The translations under genes were made by a program, and so were the position numbers. 45,865 nt of DNA, taken from contig USBZ01000011.1 of NCBI GenBank assembly GCA_900553065.1, positions 1 through 45,865 of the forward strand, in the 5' to 3' direction. This DNA comes from an uncultured Desulfovibrio sp. (GTDB taxonomy: Bacteria; Desulfobacterota; Desulfovibrionia; Desulfovibrionales; Desulfovibrionaceae). This document shows, piece by piece, positions 16,059 through 24,364 of the stretch. How positions within the stretch are numbered: the stretch's first letter is position 1; each line of letters opens with the position of its first letter. The notes below the pieces were generated by a model that did no database searches, had not been told where the DNA came from, and saw only the letters and a list, made by a program, of their open reading frames with translations.

Positions 16059-17303
16059 TCAGTCGTTGAAGAGCATGCAGGCGAAGACCTGCGCTTCCTT
16101 GACCGCAAACGACAGATGTGCCGCCTCGTTGGGCGTATGGCAGTTTTCAAAGATCAGCGCCCACACGGCCGCAGGAATGCCGCGTTCGCGGAAGTTGACG
16201 GCCACCGTGGACCCGCCGATACCGCCGCAGCGGCAATCCTTGCCGAGCACTTCCTTCACGGCCTTTCTGAGACCGGTCACCACGGCGCTCTCTTCCGAAG
16301 TAGGAACGGCGGCCGGCTCCTGCATGTGCTTTTCCACCTTCACGGTAACGCCGAATTTGCGGGCCACATCATCCCCCAGAGCACGGAAGGCCGCAAGCAC
16401 GTCATCCAGCGAGTAGCAGGGAAGCACGCGGCAGTCCACATAGAACACTTCCTTGCCGGGAATGGTGTTCACGTTGGGCACGTTGGCCTCATGGCGCGTA
16501 GGCGTGAAGGTGGAACGATCGGGAGAAAAAAGCGCGTCGCGGGCCGTGAACTTCGCCTCCACTTCCGCGGCGCCCAGAATCATGGCCGCGGCCGCAGGCA
16601 GCGCATTTCTGCCGTCGTCGGGACGGGAGGCGTGGCACTGAGCGCCTTCAATTTCAACACGCAGCCACAGAATACCCTTTTCCGCAATTTCAATGAAGCA
16701 GCCGTCGGGACTTCCGGAGTCCGGCACCATCACAAGATCACCTTCGGCAATGAAATCCGGTCTCTCGCGCAGAAGATGCTGAATGCCGTAGGCGTTGCCC
16801 GTTTCCTCGTCGGACACGAGAATCAGTCCCAGACCGATTTCAGGAACAATATGATTTTCCCGGAGCGCGGCCGCAAGAAGGCATCCGCTGACGATGGCCT
16901 GCTGATTGTCCTCCACGCCTCGGCCGTAAATGAGATCGGGATCGGCGGCATCGCGCGTGACCGTCCACGGATCGCCGCGCCACAGGCTTTCCTCACCTGC
17001 AGGAACGACATCCATGTGACCGAGAATCCAGAGCGTGCGGGAAGTGCGTCCGGGCACGCGTACAATGAGGTTGGGCCGCTTGCCGGAAGGAACCCTTTCG
17101 TCCACGGCGTCGACATGCTCGATGTCGTCCACACCGGCGGCCCGGAGCCATGCCTCAAGATAGTCGGCTTTCTTCTGCTCGCCGTCGCCGCCGTTATCGG
17201 GGCCGAGACCGCGCAGGGCCGTCATGGCGCTCTGCAGTTCAAAAACACGTTCGGAACAGCCGGAAAGCGAATTCAGCAGCGTACGCTTTTCATCCAGAGA
17301 CAT
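16059..17303 (-). CDS. M20 family metallo-hydrolase (ArgE/DapE type)
   Basis: A 414-aa dinuclear-metal amidohydrolase or peptidase. Metal ligands are visible as LGHMDVVPAG (H96, D98), GRGVEDNQQA (bridging D132) and VSDEETGN (catalytic E166 and metal ligand E167). A C-terminal CHTPNEA histidine is also present. The dimerisation domain lies between. The start at 17303 has GGAG upstream. The fold is shared by ArgE, DapE and dipeptidases, so the substrate is not decided. No arginine or lysine genes are adjacent to favour one. Confidence 0.87.
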   Translation of the reverse strand: MSLDEKRTLLNSLSGCSERVFELQSAMTALRGLGPDNGGDGEQKKADYLEAWLRAAGVDDIEHVDAVDERVPSGKRPNLIVRVPGRTSRTLWILGHMDVVPAGEESLWRGDPWTVTRDAADPDLIYGRGVEDNQQAIVSGCLLAAALRENHIVPEIGLGLILVSDEETGNAYGIQHLLRERPDFIAEGDLVMVPDSGSPDGCFIEIAEKGILWLRVEIEGAQCHASRPDDGRNALPAAAAMILGAAEVEAKFTARDALFSPDRSTFTPTRHEANVPNVNTIPGKEVFYVDCRVLPCYSLDDVLAAFRALGDDVARKFGVTVKVEKHMQEPAAVPTSEESAVVTGLRKAVKEVLGKDCRCGGIGGSTVAVNFRERGIPAAVWALIFENCHTPNEAAHLSFAVKEAQVFACMLFND

Positions 17304-17325
17304 ATCGCAACTCCATTAAACGCCT

Positions 17326-17355
17326 AACACCGGGTAACGCACGGCGATACCCGGT
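17326..17355. promoter_or_regulatory. Hairpin between the PxxKW and M20 genes
   Basis: A 9-bp perfect stem (about CACCGGGTA with TACCCGGTG) has an 11-base loop, in the 177-bp gap between two minus-strand genes. It lacks a clear T tract in the minus direction, so it may be a weak terminator of the PxxKW gene or a leader structure. Confidence 0.45.
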
Positions 17356-17480
17356 GAAAAGCTCAAAAGAAAAAAATACAGACGCCAGACTTTTCCCCGA
17401 GGAAAAAGCTGTGCAAAGGCGTACCCGACATATCCGCTCCGAAGAGAGGACACGCCGTGCAGGAATTCCGCGGGTACGGC

Positions 17481-17747
17481 CTAGTGACCCTTGGCGGCAC
17501 GCTTGGAGGCCTTCAGAGGGTTCACCTTGGCCTTGGCGACGACTTCCACCTTGATGTGGGTAGCGAAGTTGCACTTACCGGAAGTCCACTTCTTGGCGGG
17601 CATGGGGTAGCTGGCGCAGAACTGCTCGCCTTCAAATTCGCAGACGCGATCGCAGCCGTTGCACTTTTCGACGATGGGCTGAACAAGAATGCCGTTCACT
17701 TCAACACCGGCTTCGGTCTTGACGGCGTTCTGAAGAACTTTGCTCAT
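17481..17747 (-). CDS. PxxKW family cysteine-rich protein
   Basis: An 88-aa protein with an N-terminal MSKVLQNAVK, a CNGCDRVC cluster, a further cysteine in FCASYPMPAKKW (the P-x-x-K-W signature) and CNF. The four to five cysteines suggest metal or iron-sulfur binding. The lysine-rich tail (KASKRAAKGH) might bind nucleic acid. The family is small, uncharacterised and, as I recall it, found mainly in Desulfovibrio and relatives. I chose the ATG at 17747 because it has GGAGGATT directly upstream; the longer open frame before it covers the promoter. Confidence 0.82.
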   Translation of the reverse strand: MSKVLQNAVKTEAGVEVNGILVQPIVEKCNGCDRVCEFEGEQFCASYPMPAKKWTSGKCNFATHIKVEVVAKAKVNPLKASKRAAKGH

Positions 17748-17766
17748 AGGAATCCTCCAAGTAATT

Positions 17767-17783
17767 CCCCGCCGCAGGCGGGG
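17767..17783 (-). promoter_or_regulatory. 5'-leader hairpin of the PxxKW gene
   Basis: A 7-bp all-GC stem (17767-17773 with 17777-17783) with a 3-base loop, about 10 bases upstream of the ribosome-binding site. It could protect the mRNA end or affect initiation. Confidence 0.45.
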
Positions 17784-17807
17784 CTGGTTAGCGCAATAGG
17801 AACTCGA

Positions 17808-17837
17808 ATAATTGTCCTGTAATTGCGTTTCTGTCAA
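17808..17837 (-). promoter_or_regulatory. Candidate promoter of the PxxKW gene
   Basis: On the minus strand a perfect TTGACA (17832-17837) is followed after 18 bp by AATTAT (17808-17813). It would start transcription about 55 bases upstream of the ATG. Confidence 0.5.
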
Positions 17838-17930
17838 GTCCCAATTGACGAAGGGGCAAAAACGGGCCGATCTGGACAGGATGCGGCCATCCATAGTATC
17901 TTGCACAGGATATCAAGAAAGGAGTCTCTC

Positions 17931-18521
17931 ATGCCTCGTTTCCGTTCCCTTAAAAATACGCTGCGCACATGGCTGCGCAGGGATGAATGGTCGAAAGATC
18001 AGCCTCTGCCGCCGGAGTGCCGGGAAGAAGGAGTCGGCCCCCTGTCGCTGGCCAACGCGCTTTTTGCCTGCCTTACGGAAGGCGGCACCATGGCCGAACG
18101 CGCGGCCTTCTGCATGGGCGGAGTCATGGCCGAAGTATATGCCGAATCCCCCGAAGATGCCAAGAACATTGTGCGACGCTTCATGTGGCACATGAACGAG
18201 GAATCGGGCAACATCGGCTGGGGCATTCCCGAAGCCTTCGGAGAAACTCTGGCCCAGTGTCCTCCCCTGGCCGATAGTTTCCGTCGCGTGCTGCTTCACT
18301 ACATCTATGATGCCCCCGAAGAAAAAAGCACCGGCTTCTGCGACCATGCGCCGCTGCGCATTTCCTGCTATCAGGCCATCGCCCGCCTGCTTGAGGCCAG
18401 ACCCGACTTCGTCAACGAGGCCATGCCGCTGCTGCGCCTTTCCGCTCAGAACGAAACCGACGACGCCTGCAGAGAGGCCGCAAGAGCTCTTGTCCGCAAG
18501 TATATGCTGACGGCTCTCTAG
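17931..18521 (+). CDS. DVU0298-like protein, function unknown
   Basis: A 196-aa soluble protein that resembles the DVU0298 family named from Desulfovibrio vulgaris. It has a basic N-terminus (RSLKNTLRTWLRRDEW). The body looks all-helical, with HEAT-like helices such as SLANALFACLTEGG, AERAAFCMGGVMAEV and CYQAIARLLEARPDFV. The segment MWHMNEESGNIGWGIPEAFGE is strikingly hydrophobic and conserved-looking. The start at 17931 has GAAAGGAG upstream. It is divergent from the PxxKW gene. The family assignment is from memory of the sequence pattern and no activity is known. Confidence 0.7.
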   Translation: MPRFRSLKNTLRTWLRRDEWSKDQPLPPECREEGVGPLSLANALFACLTEGGTMAERAAFCMGGVMAEVYAESPEDAKNIVRRFMWHMNEESGNIGWGIPEAFGETLAQCPPLADSFRRVLLHYIYDAPEEKSTGFCDHAPLRISCYQAIARLLEARPDFVNEAMPLLRLSAQNETDDACREAARALVRKYMLTAL

Positions 18522-18687
18522 CCGCCCTTCTGAGCGCTTCCGGCTTTTCCGGAAAGCGCCGGACATGGTCCGGAGTCACGGCGATTTTACGGAGAGTTTT
18601 CCGAAAGACGGACGCCCGTCGTCCGCCGGCAGGAAGAGGCCTCGTTTTCCCCGCATCCTCGGCGCAAGTCTGCCGGAAATCATGCAT

Positions 18688-18725
18688 GAAAAAAGAGCGG
18701 AACAAGGATGCTCCGCTCTTTTTTC
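18688..18725. terminator. Bidirectional terminator between convergent genes
   Basis: A 14-bp perfect stem (18688-18701 with 18712-18725) has an A6 run on one side and a T6 run on the other. It ends both the DVU0298-like gene and the small minus-strand gene. Confidence 0.9.
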
Positions 18726-18742
18726 ATGCTCGAAAGTCCGCT

Positions 18743-19072
18743 CTACAGAATGATGCCGGAACCGCCGCCCTGCTGGGGATTGGGGTTCAGACCGCCGGAA
18801 GAGAGGGACAGATTGGAGCTGGCTTCCAGATATTTGTCCTGCACTTCCTGAGGGGTGTGCGAATATTCGAAAAGGAAGTGCTTGCCTTCAATGCGGCCGT
18901 TGAACTCCTGATCGAAAGGATAGCCATAGGGCAGCATCATGAGCTGAACGCCCTGCTGGGTGGGGACGGTCTGCATGATGGCGACATCGGTCAGAGCGTT
19001 GGCATCGGCATCATACTTGCCGATGACGAGTTCACCGGTCACGATTTTTACAAGACGGATATCATAGGCCAT
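18743..19072 (-). CDS. Small conserved-looking protein, possible Sm-like fold
   Basis: A 109-aa protein. Its front part (residues 1-70) alternates beta strands in an order that recalls Sm/LSm barrels: RLVKIVTGELVIGKY, then ALTDVAIMQTV, then VQLMMLPYGYPF. The tail (after about residue 85) is low-complexity, rich in Ser, Gly, Asn and Gln. The ATG at 19072 has AAGGAGTC upstream; a longer frame starting at 19129 lacks this. It is expressed from its own short unit. The Sm-like idea is only a fold impression; RNA binding has not been shown. Confidence 0.65.
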   Translation of the reverse strand: MAYDIRLVKIVTGELVIGKYDADANALTDVAIMQTVPTQQGVQLMMLPYGYPFDQEFNGRIEGKHFLFEYSHTPQEVQDKYLEASSNLSLSSGGLNPNPQQGGGSGIIL

Positions 19073-19195
19073 GATAAGACTCCTTGAATGTTGTGGTAGA
19101 TAAGTAGGAAGTACCGGGCCTCTTGTCAAGTCGAGGGGCTATTGCCATTTGCGTAATGTGAGCCTATTTTTTTCCCGACATGAGGAGTTTATACC

Positions 19196-19912
19196 ATGAA
19201 CAGGACAGGATTTTCCCCCGATACGCTGCGGAGACTCGCAGAGCTTGAGGAACGTCTCCAGTATCGCTTTCACGACATTTCGCTGCTGGCCACGGCGCTG
19301 ACGCACAGCTCCTGGGCCAACGAGCACAACACCGTTCACAATGAACGGCTGGAATTTCTGGGCGACGCCGTTCTGGAGCTGAACGTGTCCCATGAAATAT
19401 ACAAGCGCTTTCCCCAGGAAAGGGAAGGCGGCATGACGCGGCTTCGCTCCCGCCTGGTGAGCGAAGGCAAACTGGCGGAGCTTGCCCGGAGCCTGAAGCT
19501 CGGCGAAATGCTGTTCATGGGCCGGGGAGAAGAGGCCCAGGGCGGCAGAGAACGTGCTGCGCTCATTGCCGATGCCATGGAAGCCGTTCTCGGCGCCGTC
19601 TATCTTGACGGCGGCCACAAGGAGGCTTCCGCGCTCATTCATCGCCTGTATGCCGACAGATGGCCCGCTCCCGGCACCGACCGCAAGAGCAAGGACTACA
19701 AGACGCGTCTGCAGGAAGTCACGCAGGCCATGCTCCACTCTCTGCCGGTGTACATGCCGCTGTCGAGCAGCGGCCCCGAACACGCCAAAATCTTCCGTGT
19801 ACAGCTCGAACTTTCCGACGGACGCTGCTTCATCGCGGAAGGCGGCAGTCTGAAGCGGGCCGAACAGGAAGCCGCAAGGCTCGCTCTGGCCGCTTTCGGC
19901 GTACAGGACTGA
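19196..19912 (+). CDS. rnc: Ribonuclease III
   Basis: Cleaves double-stranded RNA in rRNA maturation and mRNA control. The catalytic signature NERLEFLGDAVLEL is at residues 49-62. A second acidic cluster ALIADAMEAVLGAVYLDGG (about 120-138) supplies the remaining magnesium ligands. The double-stranded-RNA-binding domain fills about 165-238 and ends in GGSLKRAEQEAARLAL. At 238 aa it is full length. A TGAGGAG site precedes the ATG. It lies about 100 bp before the activase gene. Confidence 0.95.
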   Translation: MNRTGFSPDTLRRLAELEERLQYRFHDISLLATALTHSSWANEHNTVHNERLEFLGDAVLELNVSHEIYKRFPQEREGGMTRLRSRLVSEGKLAELARSLKLGEMLFMGRGEEAQGGRERAALIADAMEAVLGAVYLDGGHKEASALIHRLYADRWPAPGTDRKSKDYKTRLQEVTQAMLHSLPVYMPLSSSGPEHAKIFRVQLELSDGRCFIAEGGSLKRAEQEAARLALAAFGVQD

Positions 19913-20008
19913 TCCGCATCGTTTTCGGGAGAGAACGCGTCCCGGCCCTTGCGTTTTCATCATCTTCATAGTAGAGTATCCGCGTTCGATTCCCTCAGGG
20001 TGTCTTGT

Positions 20009-23000
20009 ATGGATACAAGGTCGACCTTGACTCACATTGGTCTTGATATCGGCTCCACCACGGTGAAGCTTGTTGTCCTCGACCCGTCTACTCGTGTGCT
20101 CTACGCACGCTATCAGCGCCACATGTCCGATGTGCGGGCAACGGTGGCTCAGCTTTTCCGGGAAGCCCTTGCCGACGAGCAGATTTCCGGAAGGGTCTTT
20201 ACGCTTGCCGCCACGGGTTCCGGCGCCATTTCCCTTACCGAAGAACTCGGCATTCCCTTCGTTCAGGAAGTCATCGCCTCGGCGGAAAGCATACGCCGTC
20301 GCATTCCCGATGTGGATGTCACCATCGAGCTCGGCGGCGAAGACGCGAAGATCACGTTCTTCACCGGCGGCGTCGAGCAGCGCATGAATGAAACCTGCGC
20401 CGGAGGTACGGGCGCGTTCATTGATCAGATGGCCGCCTTCCTCAACACCGATGCCGCAGGCCTGAACGAACTTGCCGCTCACAGCCGCACCATCTATCCC
20501 ATCGCATCACGCTGCGGCGTTTTCGCCAAAACGGACATTCTGCCCCTGCTCAACGAAGGATGCGCCAGAGAGGACATTGCCGCCTCCATCTTCCAGGCCG
20601 TGGTCGAACAGGCCGTCAGCGGTCTGGCCTGCGGCCGTGCCATTGAAGGCAAGGTCGCCTTCCTCGGCGGCCCGCTCGCCTTCCTGAGCAGTCTGCGTCA
20701 GCGCTTTGTGGAAACGCTGGCCCTCTCGGAAGAAAACGCCGTTTTCCCGCCGTATGCCGAATATTTCGTTGCTATGGGCACCGCCATGTATTCCGTTTCT
20801 CAGCAGGAGCTTCCCGGCAACGAGCAGCAGGTTGGAGAGCGTGTATGGACAGCCGAAGAGCTGTCGGCTCTTGCTGAAAAACTGACCGGCAGTTCTCATG
20901 CTCCCGACGTGGTCTCCCTGCCTCCCCTCTTCAGCAGCGAGGAGGAGCTGACCGAATTCCGCGCAAGGCACAACGCCCACAGCGCGCAGCGTGCGGAACT
21001 TGCCGATCTTGCCGGCAGCGCGGAGTCTCCCGCTCCCGTCTATCTCGGCATCGACGCAGGCTCCACGACCATCAAGTCCGTGCTTGTGGACGAACAGGGG
21101 CGCATACTCCATCAGTCCTACGCGCCCAGTCAGGGGCGTCCGCTGGACGCCGCCGTGCAGATTCTCAAGGATATCTACGCGGTGCTGCCCGCTCATGCGC
21201 GCATTGCCGGCGCAGGCGTTACCGGTTACGGCGGCGGCCTTCTCCGGGCTGGTCTGCATGCCGACATCGACGAAGTGGAAACGCTGGCCCATTGCAAGGC
21301 GGCCCAGTTCTTTCTGCCCAAGGTCACCTTCGTGCTCGACATCGGCGGACAGGACATCAAGTGCCTGCATGTGAAGAACGGCATGGTGGATCGCATACAG
21401 CTCAACGAAGCCTGCTCCGCCGGATGCGGTTCCTTTATCGAGACCTTTGCCAAGTCGCTCGGCATGGATCTGCCCACCTTCGTGGATGAGGCCCTGCATG
21501 CCCAGAATCCCGTGGATCTCGGCACCCGCTGCACCGTGTTCATGAACTCGCGCGTCAAGCAGGCCCAGAAGGAAGGCCGTTCCGTGGGCGATATCGCGGC
21601 CGGACTTTCCTATTCCGTGGTAAAAAACGCGCTCTACAAGGTCATCAAGATTTCCAGTCCCGAGGAACTCGGCGAATACGTCATTGCCCAGGGCGGATCT
21701 TTCAAGAACGACGCCCTGCTTCGCGCGCTCGAACTCAGCCTCGGCCGCGAAGTGCTGCGTCTGGACATCGCCGGACTCATGGGCGCCTTCGGCGCAGCGC
21801 TCATCGCCAGGGAAAATGCCTCGCCCGAAGGCTCCACCATTCTTTCCCGCGAAGAGCTGGCCGCCTTCCATGCGGAACGCAACGTCACCCGCTGCAAAGG
21901 CTGTTCCAACCACTGCCTGCTCACCGTGAACCGATTCTCCGACGGCTCCCGCTTCGTGTCCGGCAACCGCTGTGAACGCGGCGCGGGGAAAAGCGCTTCC
22001 GACAAAAGCCTGCCCAACCTCTTCGACTACAAGTACAAGCGGCTCTTCGACCACTACGTTCCGCTTGCGCCGGATAAGGCTCCCCGCGGCAGCATAGGCA
22101 TTCCCCGCGTGCTCAACATGTACGAAGACTACCCCATGTGGTTCACCCTGTTCACGAAACTGGGCTTCCGCGTGGTGCTCTCCTCGGCATCCTCAAAGAA
22201 AATGTACGCCCACGGCATGTCCACCATTCCGTCCCAGACGGTATGCTATCCGGCCAAGCTCAGCCATGGCCATATCATGGAACTTATCCAGAAGGGCGTA
22301 CGCCGGATCTTCTACCCCTGCATCGCCTTCGAGCGGCAGGAATTCCTCACGCAGGACAACCGCTACAACTGTCCCGTGGTGGGAGGCTATCCGGAACTTC
22401 TGAAGAACAACGTGGAAAAGCTGCGCGAACAGGGCGTGGAACTTATCTGCCCCTTCCTGCCCGTGGAGCTCGACGGTCTGATCAACATGCTCCTTCAGCT
22501 CGATCTTTTCCGCTCCATTCCCCGTTCCGAACTGCAGGAAGCACTGGAAGCCGCCTTCAAGGAAAAGAAAAAATTCAAGGATGACTTGAAGGAAAAAGGA
22601 CGGGAAGTTCTCGACTTCCTCAAGAAGACCGGCAAGATGGGCATCATTCTGGCCGGACACCCCTATCATGTGGATCCTGAGGTTCATCACGGCATTCCCG
22701 ACCTCATCACAGCCTCCGGTCTGGCCGTGCTCACGGAAGATTCCGTGGCGCATCTCATGCCCGATCCCGGCAAGCTGCGGGTGGTCGACCAGTGGACCTT
22801 CCATGCCCGACTGTATCGTGCGGCCGCCTATGCCGCCCAGTCGGATCAGGTCTCCCTCGTGCAGCTCGTGTCCTTCGGCTGCGGCCTCGACGCCGTGACC
22901 GCCGATCAGGTGGAGGAGATTCTCGCCGCCTCCGGCAGGCTCTACACCCAGATCAAGATCGACGAAGGCGCGAACCTCGGCGCGGCGCGCATACGCGTGC

Positions 23001-24358
23001 GTTCTCTGCTGGCCACCATGAAGGAACGCAGACATCATCGAGCTTCCGGCCTCATGCCGGAATTCGCCACCGTGCTGCCCATGGCTCCCGTGGAGGAAGA
23101 CAACTGGACTCCGCCGAGCTTCACGGAGGAAATGCGCGAAACGCATACCATTCTCATTCCGCAGATGTCGCCCATCCACTTCCAGTTCCTGCCCTCCATG
23201 CTCAAGGGCTGCGGCTACAAGGCGGAGCTTCTGCACTCCGTGTCGCGCGACGCCGTGGAAGAAGGTCTGCGTCATGTGAACAACGACGCCTGTTACCCGG
23301 CCATCACGGTCATCGGTCAGCTTCTGTACGCCATTCAGAGCGGAAAGTACGACAGGCACCGCATTGCGCTCATCATTTCCCAGACCGGCGGCGGATGCCG
23401 CGCCACCAACTACATAGGATTCCTCTACAAGGCCCTCAGAGAGTGCGGACTGACCGACATTCCGGTCATTTCGTTCAATCTTTCGGGCCTGGGACGCAAT
23501 CCGGGCTTCCGGGTCAACGGACGCATGCTTCTGCGCGGCGTGCAGGCGCTTCTGTGCGGCGACACTCTCATGCGCCTTCTGTACCGCACCCGGCCCTATG
23601 AAAGCATTCAGGGCAGCGCGGAAGCGCTTGCCGACAAGTGGGCCGACGTGCTTGATCAGGATATCCGCGACGGCGCCCTGCGCCGCACCTACCGGCATCT
23701 CGGCGAGCTGGTGAAGGCCTTCGACGCCCTGCCTCTCCGGGATGAGCCCCGGAGGCCCAGAGTCGGACTTGTGGGCGAGATTCTTTTGAAGTATCATCCC
23801 GACGCCAACAATAACGCGGTCAAGGTCGTCGAGGCCGAAGGCGGCGAAGCCGTCATGCCCGACTTCACCGATTTTATTCTGTACGGATTATACGATGAAG
23901 TGTATCGTTGGCAGCACCACAACGGCAGCATGCGTCGTGCCACGGTAAGCAATCTGCTTCTGCGCGTACTTCTTACGCTGAGACTGCCGCTCAGGTTCGT
24001 GCTGGCACGGAGCCGGAGATTCTCTCCGCCGCTTCCGTTCCGCAAACTGCGCGAACAGGTGAACGGTGTTGTGTCCCTTGGTCAGCAGACCGGCGAAGGC
24101 TGGCTGCTCACGGCTGAAATGATTGAACTGCTTCACGGCCGCATCCGCAACATTCTCTGTATGCAGCCGTTCGGATGTCTGCCCAACCACATCACGGGCA
24201 AAGGTGTCATCAAGGAACTCAAGCGCCGCTTCCCCGAAGCCAACATCGCCGCCGTGGACTACGATCCCGGCGCCAGCGAAGTGAACCAGATCAACCGGAT
24301 AAAACTCATGATGGCCGTGGCCAGGCAGAAATGCACAGGGGGTCAGCCATCAGCATAG
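20009..24358 (+). CDS. Large acyl-CoA dehydratase activase-type protein (tandem ASKHA, DUF2229 and HGD-D-like)
   Basis: A 1449-aa fusion. Two BadF/BadG/HgdC-type ATPase domains occur in tandem: GLDIGSTTVK near residue 11 with cysteines near 130 (CAGGTG) and 169 (CGVF), and GIDAGSTTIK near 346 with cysteines near 469 (CSAGCG) and 508 (CTVF). In HgdC such cysteines bridge one 4Fe-4S cluster between subunits. A cysteine cluster (CKGCSNHC, about 629-636), a DUF2229-type region and a 2-hydroxyacyl-CoA dehydratase-like C-terminus (FGCLPNHITGKG) follow. HgdC-like activators drive ATP-dependent one-electron reduction of partner enzymes. The partner of this giant type is unknown and no dehydratase subunits lie nearby. 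I start at ATG 20009; TTG 19949 would only add a poor leader. Confidence 0.87.
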   Translation: MDTRSTLTHIGLDIGSTTVKLVVLDPSTRVLYARYQRHMSDVRATVAQLFREALADEQISGRVFTLAATGSGAISLTEELGIPFVQEVIASAESIRRRIPDVDVTIELGGEDAKITFFTGGVEQRMNETCAGGTGAFIDQMAAFLNTDAAGLNELAAHSRTIYPIASRCGVFAKTDILPLLNEGCAREDIAASIFQAVVEQAVSGLACGRAIEGKVAFLGGPLAFLSSLRQRFVETLALSEENAVFPPYAEYFVAMGTAMYSVSQQELPGNEQQVGERVWTAEELSALAEKLTGSSHAPDVVSLPPLFSSEEELTEFRARHNAHSAQRAELADLAGSAESPAPVYLGIDAGSTTIKSVLVDEQGRILHQSYAPSQGRPLDAAVQILKDIYAVLPAHARIAGAGVTGYGGGLLRAGLHADIDEVETLAHCKAAQFFLPKVTFVLDIGGQDIKCLHVKNGMVDRIQLNEACSAGCGSFIETFAKSLGMDLPTFVDEALHAQNPVDLGTRCTVFMNSRVKQAQKEGRSVGDIAAGLSYSVVKNALYKVIKISSPEELGEYVIAQGGSFKNDALLRALELSLGREVLRLDIAGLMGAFGAALIARENASPEGSTILSREELAAFHAERNVTRCKGCSNHCLLTVNRFSDGSRFVSGNRCERGAGKSASDKSLPNLFDYKYKRLFDHYVPLAPDKAPRGSIGIPRVLNMYEDYPMWFTLFTKLGFRVVLSSASSKKMYAHGMSTIPSQTVCYPAKLSHGHIMELIQKGVRRIFYPCIAFERQEFLTQDNRYNCPVVGGYPELLKNNVEKLREQGVELICPFLPVELDGLINMLLQLDLFRSIPRSELQEALEAAFKEKKKFKDDLKEKGREVLDFLKKTGKMGIILAGHPYHVDPEVHHGIPDLITASGLAVLTEDSVAHLMPDPGKLRVVDQWTFHARLYRAAAYAAQSDQVSLVQLVSFGCGLDAVTADQVEEILAASGRLYTQIKIDEGANLGAARIRVRSLLATMKERRHHRASGLMPEFATVLPMAPVEEDNWTPPSFTEEMRETHTILIPQMSPIHFQFLPSMLKGCGYKAELLHSVSRDAVEEGLRHVNNDACYPAITVIGQLLYAIQSGKYDRHRIALIISQTGGGCRATNYIGFLYKALRECGLTDIPVISFNLSGLGRNPGFRVNGRMLLRGVQALLCGDTLMRLLYRTRPYESIQGSAEALADKWADVLDQDIRDGALRRTYRHLGELVKAFDALPLRDEPRRPRVGLVGEILLKYHPDANNNAVKVVEAEGGEAVMPDFTDFILYGLYDEVYRWQHHNGSMRRATVSNLLLRVLLTLRLPLRFVLARSRRFSPPLPFRKLREQVNGVVSLGQQTGEGWLLTAEMIELLHGRIRNILCMQPFGCLPNHITGKGVIKELKRRFPEANIAAVDYDPGASEVNQINRIKLMMAVARQKCTGGQPSA

Positions 24359-24364
24359 GACAGC

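Noticed and set aside
15537..17327. Plus-strand frame of 596 codons opposite the M20 and GT4 genes
   Set aside because: Both minus-strand genes show complete catalytic motifs. The plus frame is histidine- and arginine-rich with none.
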